Shown piece after piece: positions 63,147 through 64,000 of a DNA stretch of 64,000 nucleotides. Positions within the stretch are counted from its first letter, which is position 1, and each line of letters starts with the position of its first letter. The position numbers and the translations under genes are program-made. The stretch spans positions 1,710,322-1,774,321 of the forward strand of contig NC_018015.1 of the NCBI RefSeq assembly GCF_000265525.1, in the 5' to 3' direction. Below the pieces are notes generated by a model. That model had not been told where the DNA came from and did not search any database. It saw only the letters and a list, made by a program, of their open reading frames with translations. The DNA is from Thermococcus cleftensis. Lineage in GTDB: Archaea > Methanobacteriota_B > Thermococci > Thermococcales > Thermococcaceae.

Positions 63147-63764
63147 CTACTCTATTTTCTCCAGTGGTTTTGTCATCCTGTAGAACCTGTACCTCCTCCC
63201 TCCGAGCTCGATGGAGTGCTCTCTCTCAACGGAGTAGCCGAGCCGTTTGTATATCCTTATCGCGTTCTCGTTGTCCTTTTCAACGTCCAGTGCGACTCTC
63301 CTCGCCCCGCTTTGTCCGGCGAGTTCTTCGGCCTTCAGCATGAGGGCCTTTCCGATGCCCTTTCCCCTGAATTCCGGGTAAACGGCGACGTTGCTGATGT
63401 AATAGTCCCCTTTCTCAAGCTTTCCTGAACCGGAAGCGGCGCTTATGAAAGCTGGAAGCTGCCTTAAAAAGTCGAAGCCGAGGGCTTTCAGCATCAGCCA
63501 GCCGGTTCTCTTTTCCTCCCTTTCCTTGGCCTTCCAGTCGTAGCCCAGGAGCATTCCAGCTATTCGGTGCTCATAGACCGCAAAAATCACGTGCTCGTGG
63601 CTGAAGAGGTTTTCTTTTTCGAGGAAAAGTGCCCTGAAGAGCTCCTTGAACTTTCTTCCGAGCAAATCGGGAAAATACTCGGGGGCGGACATTTCCATGA
63701 GCTCTGAGAAGTGTTCCGCCTCTTCGGGTGTCCCCCTGGCTGGCTCAACAACGACGTCACCCAT
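63147..63764 (-). CDS. GNAT family N-acetyltransferase
   Basis: A 205-residue GNAT protein. VAVYPEFRGKGIGKALMLKAEEL near residue 135 contains the RGKGIG acetyl-CoA loop, and ALDVEKDNENAIRIYKRLGYSV the C-terminal motif, resembling RimI-type enzymes. The N-terminal half (ELMEMSAPEYFPDLLGRKFKELF) is unusual for ribosomal-protein acetylases. Start 63764 follows GGAGTGAG. The substrate is unknown. Confidence 0.85.
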   Translation of the reverse strand: MGDVVVEPARGTPEEAEHFSELMEMSAPEYFPDLLGRKFKELFRALFLEKENLFSHEHVIFAVYEHRIAGMLLGYDWKAKEREEKRTGWLMLKALGFDFLRQLPAFISAASGSGKLEKGDYYISNVAVYPEFRGKGIGKALMLKAEELAGQSGARRVALDVEKDNENAIRIYKRLGYSVEREHSIELGGRRYRFYRMTKPLEKIE

Positions 63765-64000
63765 TTTTCTCACTCCAATATGGCAGGTTCTTTCCATTGG
63801 GTAAAAACCTTATCGGTCGGAAACGTCCCGTCGAAACTCGATGGTCCGGGTTGTTGGACGATCCTCGCTTGGACTTGTTACATTTCCAAGCATTATCCGG
63901 GAGAGTTTTCCATTTTGGGAATAAGAAGTCTATTAACGTTTCACGCTTGGACTGGCTCAGGTGAATGCCGTGACTGAGGAAAAAACCCATAAAAAACACC

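Overview
The window looks like a chromosomal segment of a hyperthermophilic archaeon of the order Thermococcales, most likely a Thermococcus. The genes are packed tightly, with GGTGA/GAGGT ribosome-binding sites a few bases before the starts and archaeal TATA elements. The gene content is typical of the order: GltPh-type aspartate transporter, Trm-G10 tRNA methyltransferase, superoxide reductase with rubredoxin and rubrerythrin, archaeal class I aldolase, prefoldin alpha and a Cst-type CRISPR system. The species cannot be named from sequence alone. No rRNA, tRNA or intact insertion sequence was found.

Layout. 0.5-11.9 kb: a DUF2250 protein, a small membrane methyltransferase-like protein, a NifX/orange-protein-like gene divergent from two ferredoxin-bearing MinD ATPases, prefoldin, surface proteins, an epimerase, purA, a large unknown protein with PepSY-like repeats, and a lipase-like hydrolase. 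12.0-13.5 kb: CRISPR array 1. 14.0-25.5 kb: an ArsA/MIP18/membrane-protein operon, carbon starvation protein CstA, a biotin-dependent carboxyltransferase, fructose-bisphosphate aldolase with a Thermococcales glycolytic motif, biotin ligase, aspartate/Na+ symporter, a surface protein and AlaX.

25.6-36.2 kb is a complete type I-B (Cst/Tneap) CRISPR-Cas locus, all on the minus strand. It reads array 3, cas6-cas8(cst1)-cas7(cst2)-cas5, array 2, then cas1-cas2-cas4-cas3. The three arrays hold 51 full spacers. Arrays 1 and 2 share one repeat and array 3 uses a variant with three changes, yet the leaders of arrays 1 and 3 are almost identical (105 of 106 bases) while that of array 2 is diverged. All three leaders keep the same TATA-like element 48 bases before the first repeat.

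36.5-45.4 kb: Trm-G10, then the complete histidine operon hisZ-G-D-B-H-A-F-IE-C plus a HAD phosphatase that fits the otherwise missing histinol-phosphate phosphatase (histidinol-phosphate phosphatase) step. A short ORF ending in His-His and a hairpin lie in the operon leader. 45.5-56.8 kb is rich in iron and redox genes: three ferritin-like proteins, superoxide reductase, rubredoxin (53 aa), rubrerythrin, an A-type flavoprotein, a ferritin remnant, a thioredoxin-CcdA fusion and a nitroreductase, with an ABC exporter and two MIP18-type proteins between them. 56.9-63.8 kb: membrane proteins, an ArsB/NhaD-type permease whose coupled start appears frameshifted, an ArsR-type regulator with a visible operator, a Zn/Cd-type P1B ATPase, a surface protein and an acetyltransferase.

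Coordinates of starts were chosen from ribosome-binding sites where possible. Family names are recognised from motifs and remembered relatives; no database search was run.
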